NCBI GenBank assembly: GCA_019055375.1
Contig: JAHQIW010001340.1
Span: 124,001 to 188,000, forward strand
Length of the DNA: 64,000 bases
DNA from: Parelaphostrongylus tenuis
Lineage: Eukaryota; Nematoda; Chromadorea; Rhabditida; Metastrongylidae
Reading direction: 5' to 3'
Made by a program: the position numbers and the translations under genes. Shown piece by piece: positions 60,679-64,000 of the stretch (positions are counted from its first letter, which is position 1; each line of letters starts with the position of its first letter). The notes below the pieces were generated by a model. It was not told the DNA's origin and did not search any database. It saw only the letters and a program-made list of their open reading frames with translations.

Positions 60679-63518
60679 CGGATCTCTCTCTTTGAGGGAT
60701 CGCGCCCGGTTAGTCGCGGGGCACAGGTGGTGGATAGGGAAGCCCAACGTGAACCAAGAGCGACCGCGTGATTACCAGAGACGCAGGCGGACTCAGGGGA
60801 TGAGCTCCCTGCTTCCGCAGCGCCGATTTAACAAAACTTTATTTGTACGAGTCAAGCCGGCCAAAAGGCTGCAATCAAGCTGCTGGGAAGTGCATGGAAT
60901 GCGATTAGAAGTCTCCTCCAACAAATAAGCTCCTCCCGCTCCTCCGAGAGAGACTGGCAAGCAGCTCGTGAGAACCCAGTCCCCTCGTTCAGAGCCTGGC
61001 AAGCTATATGTTGGTTATCAAAATGCTAAAAACAGCAATAAATACGTGCCTCATCCCCTCACCTCGAAAGGACCCCAATGCGGCAGCGCTGGGTAGGACG
61101 AGTACGGAGAGGCTGCTAAAATCTCCGCGACAAGAGAACTTTTTCTTGGAACATACGATAGCAGAGGTATCGGCGGCGATGGCGTACTCGTCAAGTCGAA
61201 TTTGACAGTGAACATCGATTCGTTTGAAGAACTAAAACTCGTTTTGGGGCGATTACGGTTTGAAACGATGTGGTTCAATGCCGGCTTTGAGCATCTTCGT
61301 TGCTTACGCATCAACATCAAGCGATGACGAAGACGAAGTCGAACTTCTATATGGACCTTGAAAAATTCCTCATAGAAGAGCATCGTTTGCGAAGATTTTA
61401 TCGCGAAAAATTGGACATAGAAGAACGTCTGAAGAACGTAAAATGGGGTCCCACGAACTAGAATGAAATGGACAGGATGAGAGGCTATCTGAGTTTATCA
61501 TGACGACCCAAACCATCCATGGTAACTCACAATTTCAAATGCCTCACTCTCAGCGATGGACGTGGAAGTCTCCAAATGGCAAGTACCATAACGAGATATA
61601 CCGTATCTTAGTAAATCGAAAGTTTCTGCTGACCAATGTCGCTGCAGTTCCTAATTTCTTAACCGGATAAGACCATCGCCTCCTTACCGAAACGTTCCGT
61701 TTCCTCGCGGTAAAGGAGAGAAAGCCGCTAAATTCAAACAACGAAGTCCCAGAACTACCATAAACTGGCATGTATTCAAATCATTAGTCGGCTTTAGGAA
61801 AGATACGTTGCCGACAACATCGCCAAAGAATACGACCGGCTCGTTGGATATCTTCATGTTAGCGCTATCAAAAGCCTAGAATCCTAAGGTCACGAAGGAG
61901 ACGCTTGTCTCCGCAGACACTTGAGCTGAAATGTCAACGTGGAATCGCACGAGCTACCGACGACCAAAACCTTACATTCGTACTTGCGAAACGCTGCCAG
62001 AGACTCCATAAGAAAACGACCTCAATAGAGAGACGGACAGCAGTCATGGTAGAAGCTACGGAAGCTGGTGAAGAGTATTCGCAAAACTCAAAGAAGCTTA
62101 GTCAATTATAAGACCAAGATGACTGCACTCCGATGCCGTGACGCGGCACTTACTGCTTGGAAATAGAGGAACGTATGAAGGATGTCACATTGGGGCTTCC
62201 AGAAGGGCTATGGAGAAAATCATCCACCAATACTACTCGGATCTCTTCGCTAGCCATGTTTCTCTTACCGTCATATAAATTGAAAGAGGACGAATATGTC
62301 GTTCCACCGGTCCGTCCTTCCGAAATCCGACATGCTATATCGTCCGTGAAAAACAGAACAACACCCGGTCCAGACAGGATTAGACCCGAACACCTGAAGA
62401 ACCTGCCGCCAGTTCTCATCAACACCCTGACTCGGCTCTTCATTCGCTACCTGTCAGAATGCAAGGTCCCTATTCAATGGAAAACCAGCAAGACCGTATT
62501 GTTGTTCAAAAAGGGAGACCTTCACGACATAGGCAATTATCGCCCAATCTGCTTGCTGTCCGTTGTCTATAAACTCTTTACTCGAGTCATCCTAAACAGG
62601 ATTGATAGAACACTGGACGAAGGACAGCCATGCGAACAGGCAGAGTTCCGAAAAGGATTCAGTACCATGGACCACATCCACACAATTACAAGACTCATGG
62701 AACTTTCACGAGAGTACAAACAACCACTCTGTCTCACTTTCATCGATCTGAAGAAAGCCTTTGATTCAGCGGAAACAGAAGCTGTTATGGAAGCTCTGGA
62801 TAACCAGGGCGTCCCTACTTAGTACAAAATGATCCTTCGTGAGCTCTAAAAAGATTTCATGACCAAAATATCTTCATTTTACAACAATATCACCATTGAC
62901 GCTAGAAGACAAGTTCAACAGGGCGACACAATTTTGCCAAAATTATTCACTGCCACCTTCCAAAACGTCATGCGAATATTAGAATGGGACGATATGGGAG
63001 TGAAAATTGACGATCGACATTTAACCCACCTTCGCATTGCTGGTGATATCGTCCTCATAACACCAAGCATCTGCCAAATGGAACGAATGTTGACCGATAT
63101 CGACAACGCCTGTGAAAAGATTGGCCTTCACTAAATCTAACGAATACGGTGTTTATTAGGAACGAATGGATTTTGAATGCTTCATCTACACTTAACGGGA
63201 CGGCAGTCTCCGAATGCTCCATTATGTTTATCTAGGTCGTGAAATGAACGTGATGAACGACCTAGCTTCAGAGTTCAGCAGGGAGAAACGAGTGGCTTGG
63301 GGAACGTTTAAGAGCATCAATGATGTAGTGAAGAAGACAAAGAACATTCCACTGCGTGCCTACCTCTTCGACTCGGCGATTATCCCTGCCCTAACGTATG
63401 CAGTAGAAACCTGGTCTCTACGTAAGAGTATAAAAGATTATCACTTGGCGTTATTGAAGGTGCAGTCGAAAGGTCGATGCTAGGAGTATCCTGTATCTCA
63501 CAAATGAGAAAGGATCCG
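60679..63518 (+). mobile_element. RTE copy J, decayed, nested in K
   Basis: Has the family 5' end (CGGATCTCTCTCTTTGAGGG), a scrambled endonuclease region, a well-kept RT N-terminal frame 62157-62819 (TPGPDRIRPEHLK, GNYRPICLLSV, FIDLKKAFDS) and a damaged catalytic site (GDIVLI in place of ADDIVLI). It stops about 400 bases short of the usual 3' end. K-derived ACTCTGTATTCA and ACTCTACATTAA at the two sides look like an aged target-site duplication. Confidence 0.8.
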
Positions 63519-64000
63519 GTTTACACTCTACATTAAGAGACTCCCTTGTCCACAGCTGAAGAGCAGGTGTGGAAAATGTGAGTTACCATGGATGGTTTTG
63601 GTCTTCATAAGGAAATAGATAGCCTTTCACCCTGTGTGTTCCATTCTGGGCCGTTGGTCCTATATGATGTTCGTTAAGTGTTTTTCTAAATCCAATTTTC
63701 GCGCTGAATCTTCAAAAATGAGCTTGAAGAGTGTACGGTCTTCTCTGAAGAATTTTCAGAGGTTCATATAGAACGCCTCGACTTCGTCCTCGTCATAGCT
63801 TGATGTTGGTGCGTGAGCAACAAAGATGGTCGAAGCAACATTGATCCACATCGTTTCAGTCGCAAACGTCTGACCCGAGTAGTTAGTTGTTCAAACGGAT
63901 CGAGTTCATTATCACACCTGGTTTGACGAGAACACCAACGCCGCCAACACCTCTATGATCGCATGGTCCAAGAAACAGTTGTTCTCCGATGCCATAGACA
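63519..64000 (-). mobile_element. RTE copy K, second part, runs off the window
   Basis: Minus-strand endonuclease region continuing from the point where J entered, including the equivalents of [13 protein letters not shown] (near 63800) and the GVGGVG area (near 63940). The 5' end lies beyond this window. Confidence 0.75.

Overview
The window looks like a chromosome segment from a parasitic nematode, most likely a hookworm-type strongylid. Three things point that way: genes split by GT-AG introns with short pyrimidine tracts at the acceptors, an RTE-clade endonuclease/reverse-transcriptase family whose protein closely resembles hookworm endonuclease-RT proteins as I remember them, and decayed Penelope-like elements of the nematode type. 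The genus cannot be fixed from the sequence alone.

Region 1 (1-11 kb) is ordinary gene space on the minus strand. let-92, the catalytic subunit of protein phosphatase 2A, can be modelled completely in six exons (10721 to 4799, 326 aa). A MOB1-type kinase activator follows it on the same strand in four exons (4150 to 2404, 206 aa). Both models join in frame with all family signature residues present. The pair may be a small operon. The let-92 introns carry several tRNA-derived SINE-like repeats.

Region 2 (11-30 kb) is repeat territory built around a large inverted duplication: about 12.94-21.48 kb is mirrored by about 24.52-29.91 kb. Each arm holds a decayed second EN-RT element, SINE copies, a GAA/TTC microsatellite and isolated tRNA-Val(AAC) copies. 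The left arm also holds a nearly complete RTE element. The 3 kb centre contains two Penelope-like 3' ends arranged head to head.

Region 3 (29.9-53.2 kb) is the most striking part. By hand count it is a tandem array of 73 tRNA-Val(AAC) genes and pseudogenes on the minus strand, period about 171 bp, each followed by a T4 stretch. About 22 of these pair in every stem. Nine RTE-type insertions (B-I below plus related copies) interrupt the array. Each lies at the same position in the tRNA spacer, about 15 bp past the tRNA 3' end, in the orientation opposite to the tRNA, and flanked by 8-10 bp target-site duplications. Copy A, outside the array, sits at the same place beside an isolated tRNA-Val. 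This suggests a tRNA-gene-targeting RTE lineage and is the main discovery candidate.

Region 4 (53.2-64 kb) has a single exon of a possible family-31 glycosyltransferase, SINE copies, a decayed Penelope-like element with recognisable GIY-YIG and C-terminal regions, and a nested pair of old RTE copies (J inside K). K runs off the end of the window.

The two cellular genes are housekeeping signalling genes. Everything else is either the tRNA array or mobile DNA and its remains.
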